Shown here piece after piece: positions 32,877 through 40,326 of a stretch of DNA of 40,326 bases. The position numbers were made by a program, and so were the translations under genes. Positions within the stretch are counted from its first letter, which is position 1. The number at the start of each line of letters is the position of its first letter. Under the pieces are notes generated by a model. That model worked only from the letters and a program-made list of their open reading frames with translations. It did not search any database and was not told the origin of the DNA. The DNA is from Alphaproteobacteria bacterium MarineAlpha3_Bin4 (GTDB lineage: Bacteria; Pseudomonadota; Alphaproteobacteria; Rhodospirillales; Casp-alpha2): positions 1-40,326 of the forward strand of contig PTLJ01000001.1 of assembly GCA_002938045.1 (NCBI GenBank), in the 5' to 3' direction.

Positions 32877-34124
32877 TTGGCCGGGCGGATACATATCATC
32901 GGCGCCGGGCTTGCCGGGCTGTCAGCCGCCGTCCGGCTGTCGTCGCAGGGTCGCGTGGTCAACGTCTACGAGAGCGCCAGCTACGCCGGTGGGCGCTGCC
33001 GGTCGTTCCACGACGCCAACCTGGACCGCGTCATCGACAACGGCAATCATCTTTTGCTGAGTGGCAACCGGGCGGCGCTCGCGTTCCTTCGTGAGATTGG
33101 CGCGGCGGACAGCGTCACCGGACCGAGCCCGGCGGTGTTTCCGTTCCTGGATCTCGACGGCGGCCTCAGGTGGCAAGTCAAACCCGACCGCGGCGCGATC
33201 CCGTGGTCAATCCTTTCGGCCTGGCGGCGTGTGCCCGGAAGCCGTCTCAGAGATTACCTGTGGGGGCTGCAGCTGGCCCGAGCGAGGGCGACGGACTCGG
33301 TCACCGATTGCCTCGGCGCCGATAACCTCTTGTTCCGCCGGTTTTGGAAACCGCTCGCGGTATCGGTGCTCAACACCGCTGCCGAAGAGGGCGCTGCGCG
33401 CCTACTGTGGCCGGTGATCCGTGAGACCTTCGGGCGAGGCGAGGCTGCCTGCCGGCCTTTGATCGCGCGGCACGGGCTGAGCGATAGCTTCGTTACGCCG
33501 GCGACGGCATTTCTCAAACGCCACGGCGCGCCCGTCGCCTTCAACCGGCGGCTGCGGCGGCTTGGTTTTGACGGCGAGCGGCTTACCACTCTCGACTTCG
33601 GCGACAGTCAACTCGAGGTACAGGACGGCGACAGCGTCATCCTCGCCGTGCCGCCGCTGATCGCCGCCGAGCTGGTGCCCGGCCTGGAGACGCCGACCGA
33701 CAGCCGCGCCATCGTCAACGGCCATTTCTGCCTTGCGGAGGAGGCACAGGAGATCTCGTTTTGTGGACTGATCGGCGGCACCGCCCAATGGTTGTTCATT
33801 CGTGGCGACATCGTATCAGTCACGGTTAGCGCCGCGGACGATCTGGCCGCGCAGCCGACCGAGCTGATCGCCGAACGGCTGTGGAGCGAGGTCGCGACGG
33901 CTCTCGATCTTGGCGACGCCGAGCTCGGGCCTTATCGGATCGTCAAGGAGAAACGCGCGACCTTCGCGCAGACGCCCGAGCAGGTCCGACGGAGGCCGGG
34001 CGCACGAACACGATGGTGCAACCTTCACCTTGCCGGCGATTGGACAGACACCGGGCTTCCGGCGACCATCGAGGGCGCCATCCGCTCCGGTCATAATGTC
34101 GCGCAATCGGTTATATATCTGTGA
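32877..34124 (+). CDS. hpnE: Hydroxysqualene dehydroxylase HpnE
   Basis: A 415-residue flavoprotein of the amine oxidase/desaturase fold that reduces hydroxysqualene to squalene. It opens directly with the FAD site IHIIGAGLAGLSAAVRLSSQG, followed by YESASYAGGRCRSFHDA, and closes with LAGDWTDTGLPATIEGAIRSGHNVAQ, which completes the flavin pocket. The start is TTG, because the only codon between it and the hpnD TGA in this frame is ACG. A GTG at 32870 is out of frame. Translation probably depends on ribosomes finishing hpnD. It ends 116 bp before shc. Confidence 0.9.
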   Translation: MAGRIHIIGAGLAGLSAAVRLSSQGRVVNVYESASYAGGRCRSFHDANLDRVIDNGNHLLLSGNRAALAFLREIGAADSVTGPSPAVFPFLDLDGGLRWQVKPDRGAIPWSILSAWRRVPGSRLRDYLWGLQLARARATDSVTDCLGADNLLFRRFWKPLAVSVLNTAAEEGAARLLWPVIRETFGRGEAACRPLIARHGLSDSFVTPATAFLKRHGAPVAFNRRLRRLGFDGERLTTLDFGDSQLEVQDGDSVILAVPPLIAAELVPGLETPTDSRAIVNGHFCLAEEAQEISFCGLIGGTAQWLFIRGDIVSVTVSAADDLAAQPTELIAERLWSEVATALDLGDAELGPYRIVKEKRATFAQTPEQVRRRPGARTRWCNLHLAGDWTDTGLPATIEGAIRSGHNVAQSVIYL

Positions 34125-34240
34125 CGAGAACTTGCAATACGGTTATATTGTTGCGACAAAGTGAACTCGCCAAGTCTGTGCTCGAAGGTATCATTACATC
34201 TTCCGGAATCCGGTGGGTGGGCCATTTAAGGCGGTAACGG

Positions 34241-36199
34241 ATGGTCATGCTTGATAGATTATTGACCCCATCGGAGGAGGTGCGGGCCTCTGATGAACGC
34301 CAGATCGAAGGAACGATTGAGGAAGCAAAGAACTGGCTCGTAGGGTGTCAGGCGGACGACGGCCATTGGGCGTTCGAGCTCGAGGCCGATGCGACAATCC
34401 CGTCGGAGTATATTTTTCTTAACCATTTCCTGGGTGATATTGACGACGAGACGGAACAGAGCTTCGCTCGCTATTTGCTCTCGATCCAGGGTAAGCATGG
34501 CGGTTGGCCGCTCTATTACGAGGGCGATTTCAACATCAGCGCCTCGGTCAAGGCCTACTATGCCCTGAAACTGGTTGGCAGTGACCCAGACGAACCGCAC
34601 ATGGTCCGCGCGCGCGAAGCTATCCTCGCCCGCGGCGGTGCCGCCAAGTCAAACGTCTTCACCCGCATAGCGCTGGCGCTGTTCGGGCAGGTGCCATGGC
34701 GGGCGGTGCCAGTGAACCGCGTCGAGGCGATGCTGCTGCCGAGATGGGCGCCGTTCCATATCGACAAGGTTTCCTACTGGTCGCGGACAGTGATGGTGCC
34801 GTTGTTCATCCTCACCTCGCTTAAGCCGAAGGCGGTCAATCCGCGCGGTGTCGACATCGCCGAACTGTTCACGAGGCCGCCTGAGGTCGAGCGGAACTAC
34901 ATGGTCAACCCAACCGGTCACTGGATCGGCGACGTCTTCCTCTCCATCGACAGAATAATGCAATTGGCCGATTGCCATATGCCGAAGAGCCTGGAGCGCA
35001 AGGCGATCAAAAAGGCACTCGATTTCATCAAGGATCGGCTCAACGGCGAGGATGGACTAGGGGGCATCTTCCCAGCCATGGCCAATACTGTAATGGCCTA
35101 CCATGCGCTCGGGTATCCACGTGACCACGAGGACTACGTCACTGCGCGCGCCTCGATCGAAAAGCTGTTGGTGAAGCGCAACGAGGCCGGGTATTGCCAG
35201 CCGTGCCTGTCACCGGTGTGGGACACGGGCCTCGCGTGTCATGCCTTGCTCGAGGCCGGTGTCGATGGCGATGATCCGCTCCTCGAAGGGGCCGCCGAGT
35301 GGTTCGAGGGACGGCAGATTCTCGATGTCAAGGGCGACTGGAAAGGCAATCGCGGGCATCTCCGGCCCGGCGGCTGGGCGTTCCAGTACTGGAACGCCCA
35401 CTATCCCGACGTCGACGACACGGCTGTCGTGGTCATGGCCCTGCATCGCGCCAACCCAGAGAAATACCGCAACGCCATCGAGCGGGGCACCGAGTGGATC
35501 ATCGGCATGCAGAGCAAGAATGGCGGTTGGGGCGCATTCGATGCCGATAACGAACATTATTTCCTGCAGCATATCCCGTTCGCCGATCACGGCGCGCTTC
35601 TCGATCCGCCGACGGCCGACGTTAGTGCGCGCTGCGTCGGCATGTTGGCGCAGCTTGGCTACGAACGCCACGTTCCGGTGATGTCCAAGGCGCTTTCCTA
35701 TCTTAAGCGCGAGCAAGAGGACGATGGATCGTGGTTCGGCCGCTGGGGCAATAACTACGTCTATGGCACGTGGTCCGTGTTGTGCTCGTTGAACGCCGCT
35801 GATGAGGACATGACCACGACCTATGTGCAAAAGGCGGTCGAGTGGCTGAAAACGCGCCAACGCCCGGACGGTGGCTGGGGCGAGGACTGCGCCAGTTATT
35901 GGCAACATCGCCGCGATGAGGTCAAGAACAGCACGCCGTCGCAGACGGCCTGGGCAGTTCTCGGGTTGATGGCAGCCGGTGAGGTCGATAGCGTCGCTGT
36001 CAAGGGGGGTATCGATTATCTGATGAATGCCACTCGCGACGGCGGCAAATGGCAGGAGGAATACACTAACGCGGTCGGCTTCCCGCGCGTTTTCTATCTG
36101 CGCTATCACGGCTACAGCGCCTATTTTCCGCTTTGGACCCTGGCTCGTTACCGGAACCTTCAGAAGCGCAACGACACGTTCCCCAAATACGGGATGTGA
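34241..36199 (+). CDS. shc (hpnF): Squalene-hopene cyclase
   Basis: A full-length 652-residue class II triterpene cyclase that folds squalene into hopene and hopanol on the inner membrane. The DVDD protonation motif is at residues 390-393, so Asp392 is the likely general acid. QW-type repeats are seen, for example QADDGHWAFE, GKHGGWPLYY, KNGGWGAFD, QEDDGSWFGRWG and RPDGGWGE. Near the C-terminus FPRVFYLRYHGYSAYFPLWTLARY is typical. The ATG lacks a strong ribosome site; a second ATG is two codons on. The 116-bp gap before it could hold an extra promoter. hpnG follows after 3 nt. Confidence 0.96.
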   Translation: MVMLDRLLTPSEEVRASDERQIEGTIEEAKNWLVGCQADDGHWAFELEADATIPSEYIFLNHFLGDIDDETEQSFARYLLSIQGKHGGWPLYYEGDFNISASVKAYYALKLVGSDPDEPHMVRAREAILARGGAAKSNVFTRIALALFGQVPWRAVPVNRVEAMLLPRWAPFHIDKVSYWSRTVMVPLFILTSLKPKAVNPRGVDIAELFTRPPEVERNYMVNPTGHWIGDVFLSIDRIMQLADCHMPKSLERKAIKKALDFIKDRLNGEDGLGGIFPAMANTVMAYHALGYPRDHEDYVTARASIEKLLVKRNEAGYCQPCLSPVWDTGLACHALLEAGVDGDDPLLEGAAEWFEGRQILDVKGDWKGNRGHLRPGGWAFQYWNAHYPDVDDTAVVVMALHRANPEKYRNAIERGTEWIIGMQSKNGGWGAFDADNEHYFLQHIPFADHGALLDPPTADVSARCVGMLAQLGYERHVPVMSKALSYLKREQEDDGSWFGRWGNNYVYGTWSVLCSLNAADEDMTTTYVQKAVEWLKTRQRPDGGWGEDCASYWQHRRDEVKNSTPSQTAWAVLGLMAAGEVDSVAVKGGIDYLMNATRDGGKWQEEYTNAVGFPRVFYLRYHGYSAYFPLWTLARYRNLQKRNDTFPKYGM

Positions 36200-36202
36200 G
36201 TA

Positions 36203-36883
36203 ATGCGGGTGGGCGTGGTCACAGGTCTCACCCGCGAAGAGGACTGCCTGAAAGGGCTACCCAAGGCAGGTGAGTCGTTCGTTAGTTTCTCCGGCTCCGG
36301 ACCCGAGAGGGCCAAGGCCGGCGCGCAAGCACTGATCACCGCCGGCGCCGGGGCGCTGATGAGCTTCGGCGTCGCCGGCGGCCTTTCCTCCGATGCTGTC
36401 GCCGGCGCGGTTGTTCTCGGCACCGAAGTCGTCTTCGGCGACCAACGACTTATCGCTTCCAAGACGTGGCGCCGGAGCATCCGAGAAGCAACGGCGGTTG
36501 GCCTCAACGTGCTCGAGGGAAGCGTCGCCGGTTGTGATACGGTTGTCCCTACAGCAGCCGAAAAAGGCGCGTTGCACAAGCGAACCGGTGCCCTCGTCTG
36601 CGACATGGAGAGCCATGCCGTCGCGCGTGTTGCGGCTGGGGCGGGAGTACCGCTGATGATCGTGCGCGCAGTATCGGACGCGCACGACCGCGAGGTACCG
36701 AGATGGGTGCTGAATTCTATTAGACACGACGGCAGTGTGCGCGTCGGTCCGATGCTGGGAAACCTCGCCTGCCAGCCGTGGGCGCTACCACGGCTCCTCA
36801 CTCTCGCCAGGGAAACGTCCAGCGCCTTAGATGCGCTAGGCCGCGTTGCTCGACTGTTGGGACCCGGTTTGGGCTTGCCCTAG
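36203..36883 (+). CDS. hpnG: Adenosylhopane nucleosidase/phosphorylase HpnG
   Basis: A 226-residue protein of the nucleoside phosphorylase (PNP/MTAN) fold. It shows MSFGVAGGLSSDAVAGAVVLGTEV near residue 53 and VCDMESHAVARVAAGAGVPLMIVRAVSD near 132, the purine- and ribose-binding parts. It removes adenine from adenosylhopane, giving the ribosyl or phosphoribosyl hopane that leads to bacteriohopanetetrol. It starts 3 nt after shc. Its last 48 bp overlap the end of hpnH on the other strand. Confidence 0.9.
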   Translation: MRVGVVTGLTREEDCLKGLPKAGESFVSFSGSGPERAKAGAQALITAGAGALMSFGVAGGLSSDAVAGAVVLGTEVVFGDQRLIASKTWRRSIREATAVGLNVLEGSVAGCDTVVPTAAEKGALHKRTGALVCDMESHAVARVAAGAGVPLMIVRAVSDAHDREVPRWVLNSIRHDGSVRVGPMLGNLACQPWALPRLLTLARETSSALDALGRVARLLGPGLGLP

Positions 36884-38002
36884 GGCCTCTTCCTCTTCTC
36901 GTTTCTGGGTCAAGGTCTTGACCAGGCCCTCGAAAACAAACTCCGCAGGGCGCTGGTTGTCCAGCGGGATCTCCGGAGCCATCGGCCTTTCCGTGTTGAC
37001 ACCGCGGATTAACACGCCGAGTGCTTTGAGCGGATGCGACAGGGTGTCGTTGACGGCCGTCGCTTCGTAGCCGCAGTGGACCATACAGTTGGCGCACTTC
37101 TCGTAGCGCCCGGTGCCATATTGATCCCATGCGGTGTCGTCCATCAACTGCCGGAAGCTGTCGGCGTACCCTTCGCCAAGTAGGTAGCACGGCCGCTGCC
37201 AGCCGAAGATGTTCCGCGTTGGGTTGCCCCACGGTGTGCATTCGTAGGTTTGGTTGCCGGCCAGGAAGTCTTTGAACAGAGTCGATTGCGTAAACCGCCA
37301 CTTACATGCGCCTTGGCGCTTGAAGATGTCGCGGAATAACTGCTTGGTCTTGCGGCGGCTCAGAAATTGCTCCTGATCGGGCGCACGTTCATAAGCGTAA
37401 CCAGGCGACACCGTGATGCCCTCGACGTCAAGGTCATTGATTGCAAAGTCGAAGAACTTAGCCGTCTCTTCCGCTGTCATCTGATCGAACAGGGTACAGT
37501 TTACATTGACCCGGAAGCCGCGCGCTTTGGCGGCGCGGATCGCCGAAACAGCCCGCTTAAATACGCCTTTTTGTGCCACCGCGCGGTCGTGGTGTTCTTC
37601 CATACCGTCGAGATGGACGGAAAAAGTGAGATAGGACGATGGCGTGAAGTGGTTGAGCTTCTTTTCCATCAATAGTGCATTGGTACAGAGATAGACGAAC
37701 TTTTTGCGCGCTACGATACCGTCGACGATTTCTTTGATCTCCTTGTGGATCAGAGGTTCGCCACCCGGAATGGAAACCACCGGCGCGCCGCATTCGTCGA
37801 CCGCGTCAAGGCATTCGCGCACGCTCAGCCGTTTGTCGAGGATACGGTCCTCGTAATCGATCTTGCCGCAGCCGACGCACGCCAGATTGCAGCGGAAGAG
37901 TGGTTCCAGCATCAGAACCAGCGGGTAGCGTTTTACCCCTATCAGACGCTGCTTGAGCACATAGGTGCCAACACGAATCTGTTGAATCAGGGGTACGGCC
38001 AT
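36836..38002 (-). CDS. hpnH: Adenosylhopane synthase HpnH (radical SAM)
   Basis: A 388-residue radical SAM enzyme that adds the 5'-deoxyadenosyl group to hopene, the first step of side-chain extension. The cluster motif is CX3CX2C (Cys38, Cys42, Cys45) in EPLFRCNLACVGCGK. A C-terminal DUF3463-type region with further cysteines follows (KCANCMVHCGYEA). The ATG at 38002 gives the usual MAVPLIQQIRVGTYVLKQ start and has GGAG upstream; a TTG at 38011 only adds three residues. It follows ispH by 23 bp, the usual pairing, and converges on hpnG. Confidence 0.94.
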   Translation of the reverse strand: MAVPLIQQIRVGTYVLKQRLIGVKRYPLVLMLEPLFRCNLACVGCGKIDYEDRILDKRLSVRECLDAVDECGAPVVSIPGGEPLIHKEIKEIVDGIVARKKFVYLCTNALLMEKKLNHFTPSSYLTFSVHLDGMEEHHDRAVAQKGVFKRAVSAIRAAKARGFRVNVNCTLFDQMTAEETAKFFDFAINDLDVEGITVSPGYAYERAPDQEQFLSRRKTKQLFRDIFKRQGACKWRFTQSTLFKDFLAGNQTYECTPWGNPTRNIFGWQRPCYLLGEGYADSFRQLMDDTAWDQYGTGRYEKCANCMVHCGYEATAVNDTLSHPLKALGVLIRGVNTERPMAPEIPLDNQRPAEFVFEGLVKTLTQKREEEEALGQAQTGSQQSSNAA

Positions 38003-38025
38003 GGGAAACAATCTCCGACAACGCG

Positions 38026-38982
38026 CTAGGCGTGCGTCGCTGTGGCTGAAACCGCGAGCTCTGGCGGCAGTTTGAAGATGATGCTCTCGTCTACGCCGGC
38101 AAGCTCATGCAGTTCGACCTCGCCGAAATCAGCCAGGCGCTGGATCAACCCTTGCACCAACTCTTCCGGTGCGGAAGCGCCGGCGGTGACGCCTACCGAC
38201 GATACGCCGTCGAGCCAGCTGGGATCAAGCGAGTCGGCGTCCTCGACCAGGTAGCTCGGCTTGCCTAACTCGACGCCGACATCGCGCAGCCGGTTGGAAT
38301 TGGAGCTGTTCGATGCGCCGACGACGAGTAGAAGATCGACCTGGGAGGCTAGATCTCGCACCGCCTGCTGGCGGTTCTGGGTGGCGTAGCAGATATCCTT
38401 GACGTCGGGACCGACGATTTTCGGAAAGCGCTTCTTCAATGCATCGATGATGTCGCGGGTCTCGTCGACGCTTAACGTCGTTTGGGTCACATAGGAAAGC
38501 TTATTCGCGTCGCGTACTGCTAGGCTGGCGACATCCTCCGCCGTTGTGATTAGGAGAACTCCGCCGGGAATGCGTCCCTGTGTTCCCTCCACCTCGGGAT
38601 GGCCGGCGTGACCGATGAGAATGACCTCGCGGCCCTTTTTTGCGTGGTTCTGGCCTTCCTTGTGTACCTTTGATACCAACGGGCAGGTTGCATCGATGAC
38701 CGGCAAGTTACGCTCTTTGGCCGCGTTTTCGACAACCTCGGAGACGCCGTGCGCGCTAAACACCGTATGCGCTCCCTCGGGGATATCGCTGACCTCCTCG
38801 ACGAACACGGCCCCCTTGGCGCGTAGGGATTCGACCACATGCTTGTTGTGGACAATTTCGTGACGGACAAAAACGGGTGGTCCGTAACGTTCCAGGGCGC
38901 GCTCGACGATTTCAATCGCGCGTTCTACGCCGGCGCAAAACCCGCGTGGGCTGGCCAACAAGACCTTAAGAGATCTTTTCAT
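38026..38982 (-). CDS. ispH: 4-hydroxy-3-methylbut-2-enyl diphosphate reductase (IspH/LytB)
   Basis: A 318-residue iron-sulfur enzyme making IPP and DMAPP in the last step of the MEP pathway. The three cluster cysteines are Cys16 (RGFCAGVERAI), Cys100 (IDATCPLVSKVHKEG) and Cys198 (DICYATQNRQQAV). Substrate-binding parts include HNKHVV, SAHGVS, GHAGHPEVEGT and SSNSNRL. The ATG at 38982 gives the normal N-terminus; the open frame goes back to a TTG at 39033 but that extension is not conserved-looking. It heads the ispH-hpnH unit, so precursor supply and hopanoid tailoring share a transcript. It diverges from hpnA over 210 bp. Confidence 0.96.
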   Translation of the reverse strand: MKRSLKVLLASPRGFCAGVERAIEIVERALERYGPPVFVRHEIVHNKHVVESLRAKGAVFVEEVSDIPEGAHTVFSAHGVSEVVENAAKERNLPVIDATCPLVSKVHKEGQNHAKKGREVILIGHAGHPEVEGTQGRIPGGVLLITTAEDVASLAVRDANKLSYVTQTTLSVDETRDIIDALKKRFPKIVGPDVKDICYATQNRQQAVRDLASQVDLLLVVGASNSSNSNRLRDVGVELGKPSYLVEDADSLDPSWLDGVSSVGVTAGASAPEELVQGLIQRLADFGEVELHELAGVDESIIFKLPPELAVSATATHA

Positions 38983-39146
38983 ATCAATACTCTGTGAAAT
39001 CGAGTTCTTTTTCGCGCTATCCCATGACGCCAAGCCAAACCTCCGAGAACACGCCTCTATTCAAGATAGATGTTAAACCGCCACAGGTGAACCCCGATCG
39101 TCGGCTTTTTAAAGGAATTTGTTTGAATGTCCAGTATCATTGGGGC

Positions 39147-39167
39147 CTTTACCCCTGCTGGGTAAAG
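39147..39167. promoter_or_regulatory. Perfect inverted repeat upstream of hpnA
   Basis: Arms CTTTACCC and GGGTAAAG, 8 bp each and perfect, flank a 5-nt CTGCT loop. The repeat ends 25 bp before the hpnA ATG, in the ispH-hpnA divergent region. It could be an operator, or a hairpin in the hpnA leader. No known regulator site is recognised. Confidence 0.5.
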
Positions 39168-39192
39168 AATATTTGATTGGAGACACCGTTTC

Positions 39193-40179
39193 ATGATGCT
39201 TGTCACTGGCGCATCGGGTTTCGTCGGATCAGCGGTTCTCCGCCGCCTGATCGAAGCAGGTGAGCGGGTGCGCGCCTTGGTCCGGCCGACCAGCGAGCGC
39301 AGGAACCTCGACGGAATCGACGTCGAAATCGTTGAGGGCGACCTGTCTTTGCCAAAGACGCTGCGGGCTGGGCTGGACGGCTGCAAGGGGCTTTATCACG
39401 TCGCCGCCGACTATCGTCTTTGGACTCGCGAGCCGAGGAAGATGCTTGATACAAATGTCGACGGCACCCGCGCCATCATGCTCGCAGCAGCTGAGGCCGG
39501 CGTCGAACGGATCGTCTATACCTCGAGCGTGGCGACCCTCGGAATGGTGTCCAGCGGCGTTGCGGACGAGGAAACGCCGGTCGGTTTCGAGGACATGATC
39601 GGCGTCTACAAACAGTCGAAATACCTGGCCGAGCAGGAAGTCCTATCATTGTTCTGTGGCGACGGCCTACCCGTCGTCATCGTCAACCCGTCGACGCCGA
39701 TCGGCCCTCGCGACATCAAGCCGACCCCGACAGGCCGAATGGTCGTCGAGGCAGCCTCGGGGCGGATGCCGGCCTATGTCGATACCGGCCTCAACGTTGT
39801 CCATGTCGATGACGTCGCCGATGGTCATCTTCTCGCCTATGGGAAAGGGGTGCTTGGCGAACGCTATGTCCTCGGCGGAGAGAACATGGAGCTCAGCGAA
39901 ATCTTACGTGTCGTCGCAGCGCAGACTGGCGGCAAAGCGCCCAAGGTTAAGATCCCGCACGGCGTTGTCATGCCGCTCGCCTATGGGGCGGAGGCCTGGA
40001 CCTGGCTGACCGGCGGCAAAGAGCCGTTCGTGACGGTCGATGCCGTCAGGATGGCGCGCAAAAAGATGTTCTTTGCCAGCGACAAGGCCATCCGCGATTT
40101 AGGATACGCTCCGCGGCCGGCGGAAACGGCGATAAGAGACGCCGTCGCCTGGTTCGCCAACAACGGTTATCTGGGCTGA
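39193..40179 (+). CDS. hpnA: Hopanoid-associated sugar epimerase/dehydratase HpnA
   Basis: A 328-residue extended short-chain dehydrogenase (NAD-dependent epimerase/dehydratase). The NAD site TGASGFVGSAVLRRL begins at residue 5. The catalytic Tyr and Lys lie in YKQSKYLAEQEV, with Ser in VYTSSVATLG before it. VNPSTPIGPRDIKPTPTG is a hallmark segment of HpnA. It probably reshapes the sugar or side chain of hopanoids, but the substrate is unproven. GGAG lies about 10 nt before the ATG. A second ATG follows directly. The next gene, a nucleotidyltransferase, starts ~98 bp on. Confidence 0.9.
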   Translation: MMLVTGASGFVGSAVLRRLIEAGERVRALVRPTSERRNLDGIDVEIVEGDLSLPKTLRAGLDGCKGLYHVAADYRLWTREPRKMLDTNVDGTRAIMLAAAEAGVERIVYTSSVATLGMVSSGVADEETPVGFEDMIGVYKQSKYLAEQEVLSLFCGDGLPVVIVNPSTPIGPRDIKPTPTGRMVVEAASGRMPAYVDTGLNVVHVDDVADGHLLAYGKGVLGERYVLGGENMELSEILRVVAAQTGGKAPKVKIPHGVVMPLAYGAEAWTWLTGGKEPFVTVDAVRMARKKMFFASDKAIRDLGYAPRPAETAIRDAVAWFANNGYLG

Positions 40180-40277
40180 TCATTGGTGCAGCGGCGCGAT
40201 AGGGTGCTTGTTGAACGGCAGCACGATCTCTATTGATCGCGTTCGGCCGGGCACGACAGGAAATCAAGGCGAGGCTG

Positions 40278-40326
40278 ATGAAGGCACTGATGTTGGCAGC
40301 AGGCATCTCGCGCCGTCTCTACGGCG
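40278..40326 (+). CDS. Nucleotidyltransferase (NTP transferase/phosphocholine cytidylyltransferase-like), N-terminal fragment
   Basis: Only 16 codons are present before the window ends. They read MKALMLAAGISRRLYG, which matches the LAAGxxxRL nucleotide-binding signature that opens sugar-phosphate and phosphocholine nucleotidyltransferases. GAGG lies 3 nt before the ATG. Its place after hpnA suggests a role in making an activated head group for hopanoids or other lipids, but this is inference. Confidence 0.55.
   Translation, partial: MKALMLAAGISRRLYG

Noticed and set aside
35210..36109. 299-codon minus-strand frame inside squalene-hopene cyclase
   Set aside because: Antisense shadow; the plus strand carries all cyclase motifs.
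1..40326. tRNA, rRNA, CRISPR arrays, insertion sequences, phage genes
   Set aside because: No cloverleaf-sized gaps, repeat-spacer arrays, transposase motifs or terminal inverted repeats were found while reading both strands.

Overview
The window reads as chromosomal DNA of an alphaproteobacterium, probably in or near the Rhodospirillales. The evidence is the order histone-deacetylase-like gene, xseB, ispA, a full hopanoid (hpn) locus, an arsC-aquaporin pair of the rhizobial type, a TetR-controlled RND pump, and frequent GTG/TTG starts in densely packed, often overlapping genes. No tRNA, rRNA, CRISPR array, insertion sequence, phage gene or replication origin is visible. All calls come from reading the sequence; no database search was made.

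Layout. (1) Positions 1-5065, minus strand: a seven-bladed WD40 protein fused to cytochrome c, an HDAC-like deacetylase, xseB, ispA, then two tandem zinc-dependent medium-chain dehydrogenases, the last cut by the window edge. The dehydrogenases sit where dxs follows ispA in many relatives. (2) 5110-10815: a TetR regulator divergent from an RND periplasmic adaptor and inner-membrane pump, with a perfect 11-bp inverted repeat between them, then an isoprenylcysteine-methyltransferase-like membrane protein. (3) 10903-17208: an acid-metabolism group: FAH-family hydrolase, a LeuC/LeuD-like hydro-lyase with altered active-site motifs, a TcuA-like flavoprotein, an acyl-CoA thioesterase and an amidase. 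(4) 17441-22067, minus: a four-gene ABC system of GldA/GldF/GldG/DUF4340 type. (5) 22223-23367, minus: an aquaglyceroporin and an arsenate reductase. (6) 23555-28897: two split UxaA-family subunits and an LDH2-family dehydrogenase resembling the sulfolactate enzymes SuyA, SuyB and ComC, then hydroxyacid-oxoacid transhydrogenase and a DadA-like flavoprotein. (7) 29255-40326: hpnM, hpnC, hpnB, hpnD, hpnE, shc (hpnF) and hpnG on plus; hpnH and ispH on minus; hpnA and the start of a nucleotidyltransferase on plus.

How they work together. IspH makes IPP/DMAPP and IspA makes farnesyl diphosphate. HpnD, HpnC and HpnE turn two farnesyl diphosphates into squalene, and Shc cyclises this to hopene. HpnH adds 5'-deoxyadenosine and HpnG removes adenine, giving the ribosyl side chain of extended hopanoids. 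HpnA and HpnB probably act in head-group modification, and HpnM in periplasmic lipid handling. Regions 3 and 6 look like carbon (and perhaps organosulfonate) catabolism whose substrates cannot be settled from the sequence alone.
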